Notes: generated from the sequence alone by a model not told the origin. Positions 1-8,997 are shown, counted from the stretch's first letter. The stretch is 64,000 nt of DNA from Phenylobacterium sp. (GCA_017991675.1 JAGOQB010000008.1:1-64000); one strand, 5' to 3'. Translations and numbers: made by a program.

Positions 1-33
1 CCGCGCCAAGCCCGCACCCTCCAGGTGATCCAT
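1..33 (-). CDS. Possible N-terminus of a gene running off the window
   Basis: On the minus strand an ATG at 33 opens an uninterrupted 11-codon frame to the window edge (MDHLEGAGLAR). An AGGGG sequence lies about eight bases before the ATG, a plausible ribosome binding site. The orientation would be divergent from the TetR gene at 263, as is common for TetR regulators and their targets. Too little is visible to name the product, and the frame may be chance. Confidence 0.25.
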   Translation of the reverse strand, partial: MDHLEGAGLAR

Positions 34-148
34 GAAACGCGCCCCTCGCAGCCGTCAACGCCATGATTTATATGCGAAATATCACGATTACGACAGCGAA
101 ATCAGCGACTTACTTGGAGAATGTGGGATGAAATACGACATGCAGCTA

Positions 149-164
149 CATGAAGAGTTTCATG
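149..164. promoter_or_regulatory. Short inverted repeat upstream of TetR gene
   Basis: CATGAA and TTCATG are separated by four bases in a locally AT-richer stretch, about 100 bases before the TetR start. It could be the operator of that regulator. The arms are only six bases, so chance is a real alternative. Confidence 0.25.
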
Positions 165-262
165 CAGATTGTCGAGGAAAGTCAGGCCTGAACGGCGCGC
201 CGGCTGTCGTCGGTGCACTGAACATGCTAGCTCTGCGCCGTCAGCCGAGGGGTCTGCCGCCG

Positions 263-847
263 ATGGGACATTCGCAAGCCGAGAAAGCCGAGAGCCGCGA
301 GCGCATCCTGGACGCGGCCGCCGCGCGCATCCGGGCCGGGGGGCTCGACAACCTCAGCATCGACGCGCTGATGCGGCAGGCCAGCCTGACCCGCGGCGGC
401 TTCTACGGCCATTTCCGGTCGCGTTCGGCGCTGACGTTGGCGGCGCTCGGGCGCGCGTTGGACGCGGCTTTCGCCAGCCAGCAGGCGGCCCAGCAGCGGG
501 CCGGCGGCGGCTTTCGCGGCCTGGTCGCGCGCTACCTGAGCCGCGCGCACCGTGACGGGATCGGCCAGGGCTGCTCCATCGCCTCGCTGGCCGCCGACGT
601 GGCGCGCTGCGATGATCCGCAGGTCCGCGCCCTGATGGCCGAGCGGCTGGAAGGCGTCTTCGAACGCACCGCCCGGTCGATGGGCGAACCGGACGGCAAG
701 ACCGACGCGGCTGTGGCGGCGTGGAGCACGATGCTCGGCGGCCTGCTGCTGGCGCGGGTCTATGGGTCGGGCGCGCGCGGCGACGAGATCCTCGCCATCG
801 CCCGCCAGGCCGCGCTCGCCCAGGAGCGGCCGCGCGACGCCGGCTAG
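263..847 (+). CDS. TetR/AcrR-family transcriptional regulator
   Basis: This is a 194-residue protein with a typical TetR N-terminal helix-turn-helix at about residues 12-58 (SRERILDAAAARIRAGGL, then LMRQASLTRGGFYGHF), where the TRGGFYGHF stretch is the recognition helix. The C-terminal ligand domain is helical and not diagnostic. The frame is open upstream to 32, but the region before 263 is AT-richer and does not read like protein, so I start at the ATG at 263; ATG 224 is possible. It stands alone, converging on the phosphatase gene at 844 with a 4-base overlap of stop regions. Target unknown. Confidence 0.85.
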   Translation: MGHSQAEKAESRERILDAAAARIRAGGLDNLSIDALMRQASLTRGGFYGHFRSRSALTLAALGRALDAAFASQQAAQQRAGGGFRGLVARYLSRAHRDGIGQGCSIASLAADVARCDDPQVRALMAERLEGVFERTARSMGEPDGKTDAAVAAWSTMLGGLLLARVYGSGARGDEILAIARQAALAQERPRDAG

Positions 848-1482
848 CCGATGCCGGCCAGGTGGTCAGTGTCGCTGAGGCTCATCAGGTAGCGGTTGAA
901 CCAGCGGTCGTCCTCGCGCAGGTGGCTGATCGCGCCAGAGCTCGACCGGAAGTTCACCCAGCCGACCGATTCCAGCGGCATCCTGATCCAGGCGGCGATA
1001 GCGAAGGTCACCGCATAGCCATGGGTGACGACCACCTGGACCGGGCAGGGGCTGGCGGCGATCGCGTCCATGGCGCGGTAGATCCGGGTCGCGAACTCCC
1101 GCTTGGTCTCGGCCTCGGCCAGGCCGTCGCGGTGGTCGAGCCGGTTTCCGTCCTTTGGCGCCAGGACCGTGCGCGCCTCCAGCCAGGCGTCGGGCTTGCC
1201 GCCGGCCTCGCCATAGCTGCGCTCGCGCAGGTCGCGCCAAAGGACCGGCTCGACGCCCAGAACGCGGGCGATGGGCGCGGCGGTCTGGGCGGTGCGTCGC
1301 AGGTCCGACGCATAGACCTCCGCCGACGGCGCCCCGGCCAACCGTTCGGCCAGCCGGCCGGCGATGGCCTGCGCCTGGCGATGGCCCAGCTCGGTCAGGT
1401 CGCTGTCGTACCAGCCGCCGACCAGGCCCTGGACATGGTGCTGCGCCTCGCCATGGGCGACGAGATAGATGTCCTTGCTCAT
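844..1482 (-). CDS. Histidine phosphatase (phosphoglycerate mutase-like) family protein
   Basis: The 212-residue product begins MSKDIYLVAHGEAQHH. The catalytic signature normally reads RHGE; here it is AHGE, so the first arginine is replaced by alanine while the phosphorylated histidine (H10) and E12 are kept. Further family elements are DLRRTAQTAAPI (second arginine pocket), RERSYGEAGGKPD and VVTHGYAV (second histidine). It is a branch 1 histidine phosphatase, possibly with altered activity; substrate unknown. Its ATG overlaps the stop of the upstream membrane protein by four bases (ATGA), so the two genes are translationally coupled and share the palindromic operator at 1882. Confidence 0.85.
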   Translation of the reverse strand: MSKDIYLVAHGEAQHHVQGLVGGWYDSDLTELGHRQAQAIAGRLAERLAGAPSAEVYASDLRRTAQTAAPIARVLGVEPVLWRDLRERSYGEAGGKPDAWLEARTVLAPKDGNRLDHRDGLAEAETKREFATRIYRAMDAIAASPCPVQVVVTHGYAVTFAIAAWIRMPLESVGWVNFRSSSGAISHLREDDRWFNRYLMSLSDTDHLAGIG

Positions 1483-1865
1483 CGCGCCATCGGTCCGCGC
1501 AGGACGACCTTCGCCGAGAGGATGGTCAGCGCCAGCGGCACGCCCCAGAGGGCCAGCTTGATGGCGACGATCAGGCCCTGGTTGGCCTCCCAGGCCTCGC
1601 CCTTCAACTGGGCCTCCAGCTGGTTCCAGAAGCTGGAGGACATCATGCCGGTGGTGTAGGCGGCGGCCGCCAGCATCACCACCCAGCCGCTCGGCCGCCG
1701 CTGGGCCAGCGCCGCAGCCGCCCACAGCAGCAAGCCGCCGGCCACATAGTCCTCCAGCATGGTCACCGGCTTGGTCAGCCATGTCCCCAGGCCGCGCCGC
1801 AGCGTCTCGAGCAAGGGAAACAGCACGCCGAGCACGGCGGCCGCAATGACGGCGAAACGGGACAT
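1479..1865 (-). CDS. Small four-helix integral membrane protein
   Basis: The product has 128 residues and about four hydrophobic segments: an N-terminal FAVIAAAVLGVLFPLLE, then YVAGGLLLWAAAALA, WVVMLAAAAYTTGMM, and a last one around LIVAIKLALWGVPLALTIL. I start at the ATG at 1865 (MSRFAVIAA), which follows a GGAGGAGG ribosome binding site. It overlaps the histidine phosphatase gene by four bases. The TetR gene lies upstream on the same strand and a 27-bp palindrome sits in the gap, so this pair is the likely regulated unit. Function unknown. Confidence 0.75.
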   Translation of the reverse strand: MSRFAVIAAAVLGVLFPLLETLRRGLGTWLTKPVTMLEDYVAGGLLLWAAAALAQRRPSGWVVMLAAAAYTTGMMSSSFWNQLEAQLKGEAWEANQGLIVAIKLALWGVPLALTILSAKVVLRGPMAR

Positions 1866-1881
1866 CCCGGGCCTCCTCCTA

Positions 1882-1908
1882 TTATTTCGTGCAACGTGCA
1901 TGAAATAA
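1882..1908. promoter_or_regulatory. Palindromic operator, probable TetR site
   Basis: The arms TTATTTCGTGCA and TGCATGAAATAA match at 11 of 12 positions around a 3-base centre. The site lies 17 bases upstream of the membrane-protein start and 26 bases downstream of the TetR gene's end. Length and symmetry fit a TetR dimer site. Confidence 0.7.
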
Positions 1909-1933
1909 CATCGGTGCGCAACCGTCAGAGCCT

Positions 1934-2518
1934 TCAGGGGCGGGCGGCCAGGCGCGCGATCATCGCCTCCAGGGCTGCGCGCGGGGCCGGGTCGCCGGCG
2001 CTCTGGGCCAGGGCCGCCTGCACGCCCGCGCCCAGCAGCACCTCGGCGTAGCCCGCGACCTCGTCCTCATTCAGCAGGCCTTCGGACACCCAGTGGCCCA
2101 GCGCGTGGCGCAGCAGCGGCTCGAAGGCGCTGCGCAGGCCTGCGCGCCAGTCGTCCCAGCCGAGCACGACCGGGGCCTCGACGAACAGCAGCCGCCGGCG
2201 GCGTTCGTCCAGCGCCAGATCCATGAACACCCCGACGCCTTCGCCCAGTTCGGCGACCGAATGGGCTCGCTCCATGGTCTGGTCGTAGAGGTCGCGGGCG
2301 GTCTGGGTCAGGATCTCCCGAAAGACCGCGGCGAACAGGCCGCGCTTGCCGCCGAATTGGTACTGGATCGCGCCGCGGGTAAGATCCGCGCGGCGGGCGA
2401 TGGCGTCTTCGCTGAGGGCGTCGAAGCCGTGCTCGCCGAACGCCTCGATCCCCGCCTCGATGAGGCTGGCGTGGGTGGCGTCCGACCAGCGGCGCGGCGC
2501 TTTATCCGACCTGGACAT
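1934..2518 (-). CDS. TetR/AcrR-family transcriptional regulator
   Basis: The 194-residue protein carries a TetR DNA-binding domain at residues 12-60 (ASLIEAGIEAFGEHGFDALS, then IARRADLTRGAIQYQFGGK). The C-terminal half resembles the TetR_C family with FRAG-type helices. It sits just upstream, on the same strand, of the membrane protein and phosphatase pair at 1479 and 844, with the palindrome at 1882 in between. The simplest model is repression of that pair by binding the palindrome. Whether it also controls its own promoter is not visible, because no similar palindrome lies upstream of 2518. Confidence 0.88.
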   Translation of the reverse strand: MSRSDKAPRRWSDATHASLIEAGIEAFGEHGFDALSEDAIARRADLTRGAIQYQFGGKRGLFAAVFREILTQTARDLYDQTMERAHSVAELGEGVGVFMDLALDERRRRLLFVEAPVVLGWDDWRAGLRSAFEPLLRHALGHWVSEGLLNEDEVAGYAEVLLGAGVQAALAQSAGDPAPRAALEAMIARLAARP

Positions 2519-2565
2519 CGCCCAGGTGATGGGGCCGGCCGCAGCCGCGAGTCAATGTCGAGGCG

Positions 2566-3606
2566 CTAAGGCGCATGGCCGGCGAAGTGACGGCGCAGAT
2601 CGCCCAGGCCGTCGGCGAGCGGCGGTGCGGCCCCGCCCGCCACCTCGCTGGGCGTGCAGTCGAAGCGGGCGCGGAACGCGCGGGCGAACTGGCTGCTGCT
2701 GGAGAAGCCGAGATGGAGGGCCAGCGCCGTGATCGACCGGCGGGCCGGGCCCGCCAGTTCGCGCAGCGCCGCGTCGAGGCGGCGATTGCGGATGACGCTG
2801 GCCACGCCGCCGTCCGCCTCGAACATCCGATAGAGGTGAGCGCGCGACACGCCGAACCGCTCGACCAGCATCTTGGGACCGAGCGCGGGCTCGAACAGGT
2901 TGCGGTCGATGAAGGCGAGGACGCGGGGGCGCAGCACCCGCCCGGCCACGGGCGTCTCGACGGCGAGCCCCGGGCTTCGGCGCATGACGACCGCGGCGAC
3001 CAGATCGACGGCGGCGTCTTCCAGGGCGAGCGCGTCGGCCGGTGCCAGTTCGGCGGCGACGTCGGACAGGCTGACGATGAAGTCGGCGAGCAGCCGGGTC
3101 ATCGGGTCGCGCGCCGTCAGCACGCAGGCGTGCAGGACGTGGCCGCCGAGGCGCGATTCCAGCCGCTCACGCGGAATCAACATGGAGATGGTCCCGCCGG
3201 GCGAGACCGACGTGTCGAAAGGGCGGGCCAGGTCGCGGATGCAGATGTCGCCGCGCGCGGCGCGGTACTCATACCCGTCGCTCTCGCCGCGCGCCTCGCC
3301 CTTGAGGAACAGCTGGACCATGTATTGATCGAGGCCGCCGACGGCGATCAGCCGGCGACCGCGGACGTTGCGTTGGGCGTTGAAGGTGGTCGGGCCGATC
3401 AGCAGGCCCCCGACCGGACGGGACCCGACCGAGCCCTCCAGGCCGATCGTCTGATCTTCGCCGATCGGGCGGGGTTCGAACACCGGCCCGGCGACCTGGC
3501 GCCAGAACTCGTCGCGAAGCTCAGGCGCGACCTGTTCCGTCGAAATGAACACGCTCGGCGACGACACGTCGCGGCTACCCCGATCCACATAGGCCGACCG
3601 CCGCAA
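2566..3606 (-). CDS. AraC-family transcriptional regulator
   Basis: The product has 346 residues. Residues about 25-200 form the AraC-binding-like cupin-type domain seen in this subfamily (PIGEDQTIGLEGSVGSRPVGG, YMVQLFLKGEARGES, RGDICIRDLARPFDTSVSPG). The C-terminal 100 residues hold the double helix-turn-helix: LVERFGVSRAHLYRMFE and then ITALALHLGFSSSSQFARAFRARFDCTPSEV. It is divergent from the large autotransporter gene across a 313-bp gap containing three CTGAGACG direct repeats, so it may control that gene. Effector unknown. Confidence 0.88.
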   Translation of the reverse strand: MRRSAYVDRGSRDVSSPSVFISTEQVAPELRDEFWRQVAGPVFEPRPIGEDQTIGLEGSVGSRPVGGLLIGPTTFNAQRNVRGRRLIAVGGLDQYMVQLFLKGEARGESDGYEYRAARGDICIRDLARPFDTSVSPGGTISMLIPRERLESRLGGHVLHACVLTARDPMTRLLADFIVSLSDVAAELAPADALALEDAAVDLVAAVVMRRSPGLAVETPVAGRVLRPRVLAFIDRNLFEPALGPKMLVERFGVSRAHLYRMFEADGGVASVIRNRRLDAALRELAGPARRSITALALHLGFSSSSQFARAFRARFDCTPSEVAGGAAPPLADGLGDLRRHFAGHAP

Positions 3607-3919
3607 GCTTTAGTTGAGGTGATCGGGGGCGTCTACCGCTGAGACGCTATGCGCAACAACCTGAGACGCAGCGGAAAGCGCAGTTCGCCTGAGACGTGTA
3701 TCGACTCGCTCAAACGGCGTCATGGTCCCCATCCGGAAATGGCGCGGAGGCGGGCCGCAGGCCCAAGCAAGTCTGGCCGTGCAAGGAACACGCGGGGCCG
3801 CAGAGGGCCGCGCATGCGACAGTACGCTTCACCGCAGGTTCGCCGCGCCGCCGCTCCAACCACGTCATTTCAGTCGGCCTAAGGGCCCGTTCGGCCGGCC
3901 CTCGCCGGTTCATTTTACA
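3607..3919. other. Divergent intergenic region, AraC gene to autotransporter
   Basis: This 313-bp gap separates two divergent genes and shows no convincing coding sequence. Short frames here have no family features. It contains three copies of CTGAGACG near the AraC gene. No clear -35/-10 pair for the autotransporter can be named by eye. Confidence 0.6.
3639..3696 (+). promoter_or_regulatory. Three direct repeats of CTGAGACG
   Basis: Copies start at 3639, 3661 and 3689, with start-to-start spacings of 22 and 28 bases. A 21-22-base period between direct half-sites is typical of AraC-family operators, which bind adjacent turns on one DNA face. The array lies next to the AraC start. Proposed as its binding region by inference. 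Confidence 0.45.
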
Positions 3920-6900
3920 ATGTGTGAGATCTCGATGCGTATGACGGCGAGGACTTCGAAGACGCGGCTCTGGCTGGCGGGCGTCTCGACCCTGGCGATG
4001 GCGGGCCTGGCCGCCACTCCGGCCCTGGCCGACGGCGGCCGGGGCGCGCCGACCAGCCTCACCGCCGGCGGCGCGGGCGGCGTGGACGGAGCTGGCGCGC
4101 TGGCGGCCGGACAGGACGGTCTAACCATAGCCAGCGCTTCCAATGGGACAGGCGGCGGCGGCGGTGCGGTCGACCTGTCCACCGGGAACGGCGCCCACGG
4201 CGGCTCGCGCGGGGTGGGCGGTATCGGGACGGGCGCCGGCGCGCTGCTGGGCGCGTACGGCGCGACCGGCGCGACCGGGGCCGTCGCGGCCGCGGCGACC
4301 ACCTACAGCGCCGCCGTAGCCGGCGGCGCGGGCGGCGCGGGCCAGCCTGCGGTCAACAACGTCAACACCACCGGCGGCGGCGGCGGCGGCGGGGCGGGCG
4401 TGTCGGCGACGGCGGATATCGTCGTGGCTGGCACGGGCGTCGTCACCGGCGGAGCGGGCTTCGCACAGGTCAACGCCGGCGGCGGCGGCGGCGGCGTCGG
4501 GGTGTTTTCGTCCGCCAGGGTCACCGTGAACAGCGGCGGGCGCATCACCGGCGGGGCCGGCGGCGGCTCGGCCCAGACCCTGGGCGGCGGCGGCGGTGGC
4601 ATGGGCGTCGCGCTGCGGTCGGGCGGAGCCCTGATCAACAACGGCGTCGTGCTCGGGGGCGCCGGCGGCGCGACTGGACTGATCGGCGGCGGCGGCGGGG
4701 GCGGCGCCGGGGTGCTGCTGATCAACGGCGGGACCGTGACCAATGCGCCCGGCGCCTCGATCACCGGCGGCGTCGGCGGCGCCGGGCGCTTCAACGCGAC
4801 CGGCCCGACGTCCGGGGGGCTGGGCGGAGCTGGCGTCAAGGGCGCCAACATCAACCTCGTCAACGCCGGGATCATCGCCGGCGCGATGGGCGGGACGACC
4901 AGCGGCGGCGGCGCCGCCGCGGTCCGAGCCGCCGCGGTGCAGTTCACCGGCGGGATCAACTCGCTGGAGATCCGTAGCGGCGCAATATTCACCGGCGACG
5001 TCATCGCGTTCAGCACGGCCGACACCCTGAAATTGGGCGGGATCGACAATGCGAGCTTCGACGTCGCGGCCCTCGGCGGCGCGTTCAGGGGCTTTGGCCA
5101 GTACGAGAAGGTGGAAAGAGGCGTCTGGACCCTGACGGGGACGACCACCGCGGTCACGCCGTGGACGGTCCGCGACGGTCTGCTGGAGGTCTCGACCGAT
5201 CAGGCGTTGGGCGACGTCTCGGGCCGGCTGACCCTGGCGGGCGGCGGCGTGCGGATGGCGGGCTCCTTCGAAACGGCCCGGGCGGTCACCCTCGCCAACG
5301 CGGGGAGCGTGATCGACGTCCAGGGCTCCTTCGTCACCTTCTCGGGTCTGGTTTCGGGCGCAGGCGGGCTGGACAAGCGCGGGTCCAACACCCTGGTGCT
5401 CAACGGCGACAACACCTATGCGGGCGCGACGAGGATCACGGGCGGGACTCTGCAGATCAATGGCGACCAGTCGGCGGCCACGGGGCTGACGACGGTTGGG
5501 CCCGGCGGGTGGTTGGCCGGCTCGGGCACGGTCGGGGGCGACGTCGTCGTCGAGGACGAGGGGGCGATCTCACCTGGTAACAGCCCGGGCACCCTGACCA
5601 TCGCCGGCGACCTCAGCCTGACGGACCCGCTCTCGGTGCTGGATATGGAGTTCGGCCAGTCCGGCGTGGTCGGCGGGCCGATGAACGACCTGATCAAGGT
5701 CGGCGGCGACCTGCGCCTGGACGGTAAGGTCGACATCACCGTGACCGCGGGCGGGGTGTTCGACCTGGGCCTCTACCGCATCATCTCGTACGGCGGGACG
5801 CTGGACGACCAGGGTCTGACTGTGAACTTAACGCCGGCCGGCTCGACCGTCAGCGTCCAGACGGCGATCGCGGGCCAGGTCAACCTGGTCAACACGACCG
5901 GAGCGACTGTCAACTTCTGGGACGGCGCCGACCAAGCCGGCAACGGCCGGATCGACGGCGGCGCCGGGACCTGGACGACGGCCCCGACCAACTGGACGAC
6001 GGCGACTGGGGGGCTCAACAGCGTCTACAGTCCGGCCAATTTCCTGATCTTCGCCGCCGCGCCGGGCGCGGTGACTGTCGGCGCGGTCAGCCTGGCCAGC
6101 GGCGGCGGCCTGCAGTTCGCGGTGAACGGCTATCGTCTCAACGGCGGCGCGATCACCTTGGCGACCGGCGGCCACGTCTTCCGGGTCGGCGACGGCACGG
6201 CCGACGGCAAGGACTATGTGGCGACCATCGACACGCCGATCACTGGCGCCAACGGCGCCGTCACCAAGACCGATCTGGGCACGCTGATCCTGAACGGCGC
6301 CAACACCTACACGGGCATCACCACGGTCAGCGCCGGGACCCTGATGCTCAACGGCTCGGTGGCGGGCGGGGGCTCGGCGCTCGTCGTCCAGGCCAACGGG
6401 ACCTTCGGCGGGACCGGCACGTCCCGGGGCGGCGCCGTCAGCGGAACCCTCGCGCCGGGCGGGCTGACGAACCCCGGAACGCTGACCTTCAACGGCAATC
6501 TCCTCATTAATCCGAGCGCCGTGCTCCGCTACCGCCTGGGCCAGGCGGGCACGGCGGGCGGCGCGCTCAACGACCTGACGGTGGTCAATGGGAACCTGAC
6601 GCTCGACGGTACGCTCAACGTCGCGCAGTCGCCGGGCGGCAGCTTCGGCGCCGGGCTTTACCGGCTGATCAACTATACCGGATCGCTGACCGACAACGGG
6701 CTCGACGTCGGAACCCTGCCGACCAGCTACACGGGCGTGGTCCAGACGGCGGTCGCCGGCCAGGTGAACCTGCTGGTCGCCGGCGGTCCGGCGCCGGGCG
6801 GCGGCGGTGGCGGTGGCGGTGGTGGGACTGTGACGCCGCCGCCTCCGCCCCCTGAATTCACCTTCTGGGACGGCGACCGTGGCGCGGCCGGCGACGGAGC

Positions 6901-8962
6901 GATCAGCGGCGGCGACGGGGTCTGGCGCGCCGACAGCGGCAACTGGACGACCGCCAGCGGCGCCCAGAACGGCGCCTTCTCCGATCCGCGCTTTGCAATC
7001 TTCGCCGGGACCGGCGGCACGGTGCGGCTCGACGCCTCGGGCGGCGCGATCGAGGTGGGCGGCGCGCAGTTCGCCGCTGACGGCTATGCGCTGAGCGGCG
7101 ACGCCCTGAACCTCGCTGCAGGCGACAACGTCATCCGGGTCGGCGACGGCACGAGCGCTGGCGCGCAATTCCGCGCCAGCCTCGACGTCGTGGTCGCCGG
7201 GACCGGCGGCCTGACCAAGACCGACGCCGGCACGCTGATCCTGACCGGCGAGAACACCTATGCCGGCGGCACCCGCGTCGAGGCCGGGGCGCTGCAGATC
7301 GGGGCCGGCGGAACCAGCGGCTCGATCCTCGGCGACGTGAGCGTTGCTGGGGCGCTGGCCTTCGACCGCTCCGACGAGGTCGCCTTCGGCGGGACGATCT
7401 CGGGCGCGGGCCTGCTGGCCCAGGCCGGGGCCGGGACCCTGACCCTGATCGCGGACTCCTCGGGCTTCACCGGGCGCGCGGAGGTCCAGGCCGGCGAACT
7501 GAGCGTCGACGGCGTTCTCGGCGGCGGCGTCAGCGTGCTCGGCGGGGCGCGGCTCTCGGGAACCGGCGCGGTCGGCGACCTGACCAACCTGGCCGGCGCG
7601 GTGGTGGCGCCGGGCGGCGGCGAGGTCGGCGCCCTCGGCGTGCGCGGCGACTATTTCGGCGAGGGCGGAAGTCTTGAGCTGCAGGTCGAACTGGGCGGCG
7701 ACGCCTCGGCCGCCGACCGCCTGGCGGTTCGCGGCGCGACCCACGGCGAGACCCTGGTCCATGTACTGCGGACAGGCGGGACCGGAGTAGCGACCGTGAA
7801 CGGCATCCGTCTGGTCGAGGTCGGCGGCGCCTCGGACGGCGTCTTCACCCTGGCTGACCCCGACTATGTGATCGAGGGGCGGCGGGCGCTAGTCGCCGGC
7901 GCTTACGGCTATGTCCTGGCCAAGGACGACGGCGGCTGGAGCCTGCGCTCCAGTCTGCCGGCGCAAGCCACCGAGCCGACCGTCCCGGTCACGCCCGCGA
8001 CCACGGAGGTGACGCTCTACCAGCCGGGCGTGCCGCTCTATGAGGCGCTGCCGCGGGTGCTGAGCGCGCTGAACGGCGTCGGCACGCTGGCCCAGCGCAC
8101 CGGCGACCGGCAATGGTCGGGCGAGGAAGGCGCCAGCGTCTGGGGCCGGTTGGAAGCTTCCGGCCTGCACGCCGAGCCGAAGTCCTCGGCCAGCCTGTCG
8201 GGTCTGGACGTCGACAGCTGGCGCCTGCAGTTCGGCGCCGAGCGGACGCTGGGCGAGGGCCTGGCCGGCGGCCAGCTGGTGGCGGGCCTGACCGCCCACT
8301 ACGGCCAGGGCTCGGCGGAGGTCGACTCGCGGTTCGGCGGCGGCGACGTGGACGCCAAGGCCTACGGCGTCGGGGCGACCCTGACCTGGTACGGCGCCGG
8401 CGGCGGCTATGTCGACGCCCAGGCCCAGGCCAGCTGGTTCGACAGCGACCTGAAGTCGGACCTGCTCGGGCGCCGGGCCGACGGCGTCGGCGGTCAGGGC
8501 TATGGGGCGAGCGTCGAGGCCGGGCGCGCGTTTGCGGCCGGCGAGGGCCTCAGCCTGACGCCGCAGGCGCAGCTGACCTATTCCAGCATCGACTTCGACT
8601 CCTTCGTCGATCCGCTGCAGGCCGCCGTCTCGTCGGGCGACGGCGACAGCCTGCGGGCCCGCGCGGGCCTGGCGCTCGACCACCAGCGCACGTGGCAGGA
8701 CGCCGGCGGCGAGGCCCGCAGCCTGCGGCTCTACGGCGTCGCCAACCTCGCCTACGAGTTCCTGGACGGGACCTCGGCGCGGGTCGCGGGCGTCTCGGTC
8801 GGCGGCCAGGACGAGCGGCTGTGGGGCGGCCTGGTGCTCGGCGGCGGCTACGACGTCGGGGCCTGGTCGGTGTTCGGCGAGGTCGCGGCCGACACCAGCC
8901 TCTCAGGCTTCGGCGACAGCTACGGCTACACCGGCTCGGCCGGCTTCAAGCTGCGGTTCTGA
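3920..8962 (+). CDS. Large autotransporter (type Va secretion) with glycine-rich passenger
   Basis: The product is about 1680 residues and is exported to the cell surface through its own C-terminal beta-barrel. An extended signal peptide is visible (TRLWLAGVSTLAMAGLAATPALA). Residues about 35-340 are extremely glycine-rich, with GGAGG and GGGGG blocks between short beta-like repeats. Three passenger-associated repeats follow (NTLVLNGDNTYAGATRITGG, GTLILNGANTYTGITTVSAG, GTLILTGENTYAGGTRVEAG). Two copies of an FWDG...NWTT module precede the second and third, and a PPPPPP linker lies near residue 970. The barrel runs from about 1400 to the end and finishes GFKLRF with the expected terminal phenylalanine. 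ATGs at 3920, 3935 and 3941 are all possible starts. Passenger function unknown; adhesion is plausible. Confidence 0.9.
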   Translation: MCEISMRMTARTSKTRLWLAGVSTLAMAGLAATPALADGGRGAPTSLTAGGAGGVDGAGALAAGQDGLTIASASNGTGGGGGAVDLSTGNGAHGGSRGVGGIGTGAGALLGAYGATGATGAVAAAATTYSAAVAGGAGGAGQPAVNNVNTTGGGGGGGAGVSATADIVVAGTGVVTGGAGFAQVNAGGGGGGVGVFSSARVTVNSGGRITGGAGGGSAQTLGGGGGGMGVALRSGGALINNGVVLGGAGGATGLIGGGGGGGAGVLLINGGTVTNAPGASITGGVGGAGRFNATGPTSGGLGGAGVKGANINLVNAGIIAGAMGGTTSGGGAAAVRAAAVQFTGGINSLEIRSGAIFTGDVIAFSTADTLKLGGIDNASFDVAALGGAFRGFGQYEKVERGVWTLTGTTTAVTPWTVRDGLLEVSTDQALGDVSGRLTLAGGGVRMAGSFETARAVTLANAGSVIDVQGSFVTFSGLVSGAGGLDKRGSNTLVLNGDNTYAGATRITGGTLQINGDQSAATGLTTVGPGGWLAGSGTVGGDVVVEDEGAISPGNSPGTLTIAGDLSLTDPLSVLDMEFGQSGVVGGPMNDLIKVGGDLRLDGKVDITVTAGGVFDLGLYRIISYGGTLDDQGLTVNLTPAGSTVSVQTAIAGQVNLVNTTGATVNFWDGADQAGNGRIDGGAGTWTTAPTNWTTATGGLNSVYSPANFLIFAAAPGAVTVGAVSLASGGGLQFAVNGYRLNGGAITLATGGHVFRVGDGTADGKDYVATIDTPITGANGAVTKTDLGTLILNGANTYTGITTVSAGTLMLNGSVAGGGSALVVQANGTFGGTGTSRGGAVSGTLAPGGLTNPGTLTFNGNLLINPSAVLRYRLGQAGTAGGALNDLTVVNGNLTLDGTLNVAQSPGGSFGAGLYRLINYTGSLTDNGLDVGTLPTSYTGVVQTAVAGQVNLLVAGGPAPGGGGGGGGGGTVTPPPPPPEFTFWDGDRGAAGDGAISGGDGVWRADSGNWTTASGAQNGAFSDPRFAIFAGTGGTVRLDASGGAIEVGGAQFAADGYALSGDALNLAAGDNVIRVGDGTSAGAQFRASLDVVVAGTGGLTKTDAGTLILTGENTYAGGTRVEAGALQIGAGGTSGSILGDVSVAGALAFDRSDEVAFGGTISGAGLLAQAGAGTLTLIADSSGFTGRAEVQAGELSVDGVLGGGVSVLGGARLSGTGAVGDLTNLAGAVVAPGGGEVGALGVRGDYFGEGGSLELQVELGGDASAADRLAVRGATHGETLVHVLRTGGTGVATVNGIRLVEVGGASDGVFTLADPDYVIEGRRALVAGAYGYVLAKDDGGWSLRSSLPAQATEPTVPVTPATTEVTLYQPGVPLYEALPRVLSALNGVGTLAQRTGDRQWSGEEGASVWGRLEASGLHAEPKSSASLSGLDVDSWRLQFGAERTLGEGLAGGQLVAGLTAHYGQGSAEVDSRFGGGDVDAKAYGVGATLTWYGAGGGYVDAQAQASWFDSDLKSDLLGRRADGVGGQGYGASVEAGRAFAAGEGLSLTPQAQLTYSSIDFDSFVDPLQAAVSSGDGDSLRARAGLALDHQRTWQDAGGEARSLRLYGVANLAYEFLDGTSARVAGVSVGGQDERLWGGLVLGGGYDVGAWSVFGEVAADTSLSGFGDSYGYTGSAGFKLRF

Positions 8963-8972
8963 TCTGACGGAT

Positions 8973-8991
8973 GCGCCCCCGGCGGGGGCGC
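8973..8991. terminator. Hairpin between convergent genes
   Basis: GCGCCCCC and GGGGGCGC pair perfectly around a 3-base loop, between the stops of the autotransporter (+) and the SMR gene (-). There is no T-run, so termination is only likely by position. Confidence 0.5.
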
Positions 8992-8997
8992 GTCCGC

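Noticed and set aside
3649-3882. Short plus-strand frames in the AraC-autotransporter gap
   Set aside because: They lack ribosome binding sites and family features, and overlap the repeat-bearing regulatory region.
4370-4720. GGC-rich tandem tracts in the autotransporter, considered as a nucleotide repeat array or CRISPR
   Set aside because: They encode polyglycine in a long intact reading frame; there are no regular spacers.
5828-7762. A 644-codon minus-strand frame inside the autotransporter gene
   Set aside because: The opposite strand carries the clear autotransporter passenger with repeats; the antisense product has no domain features.
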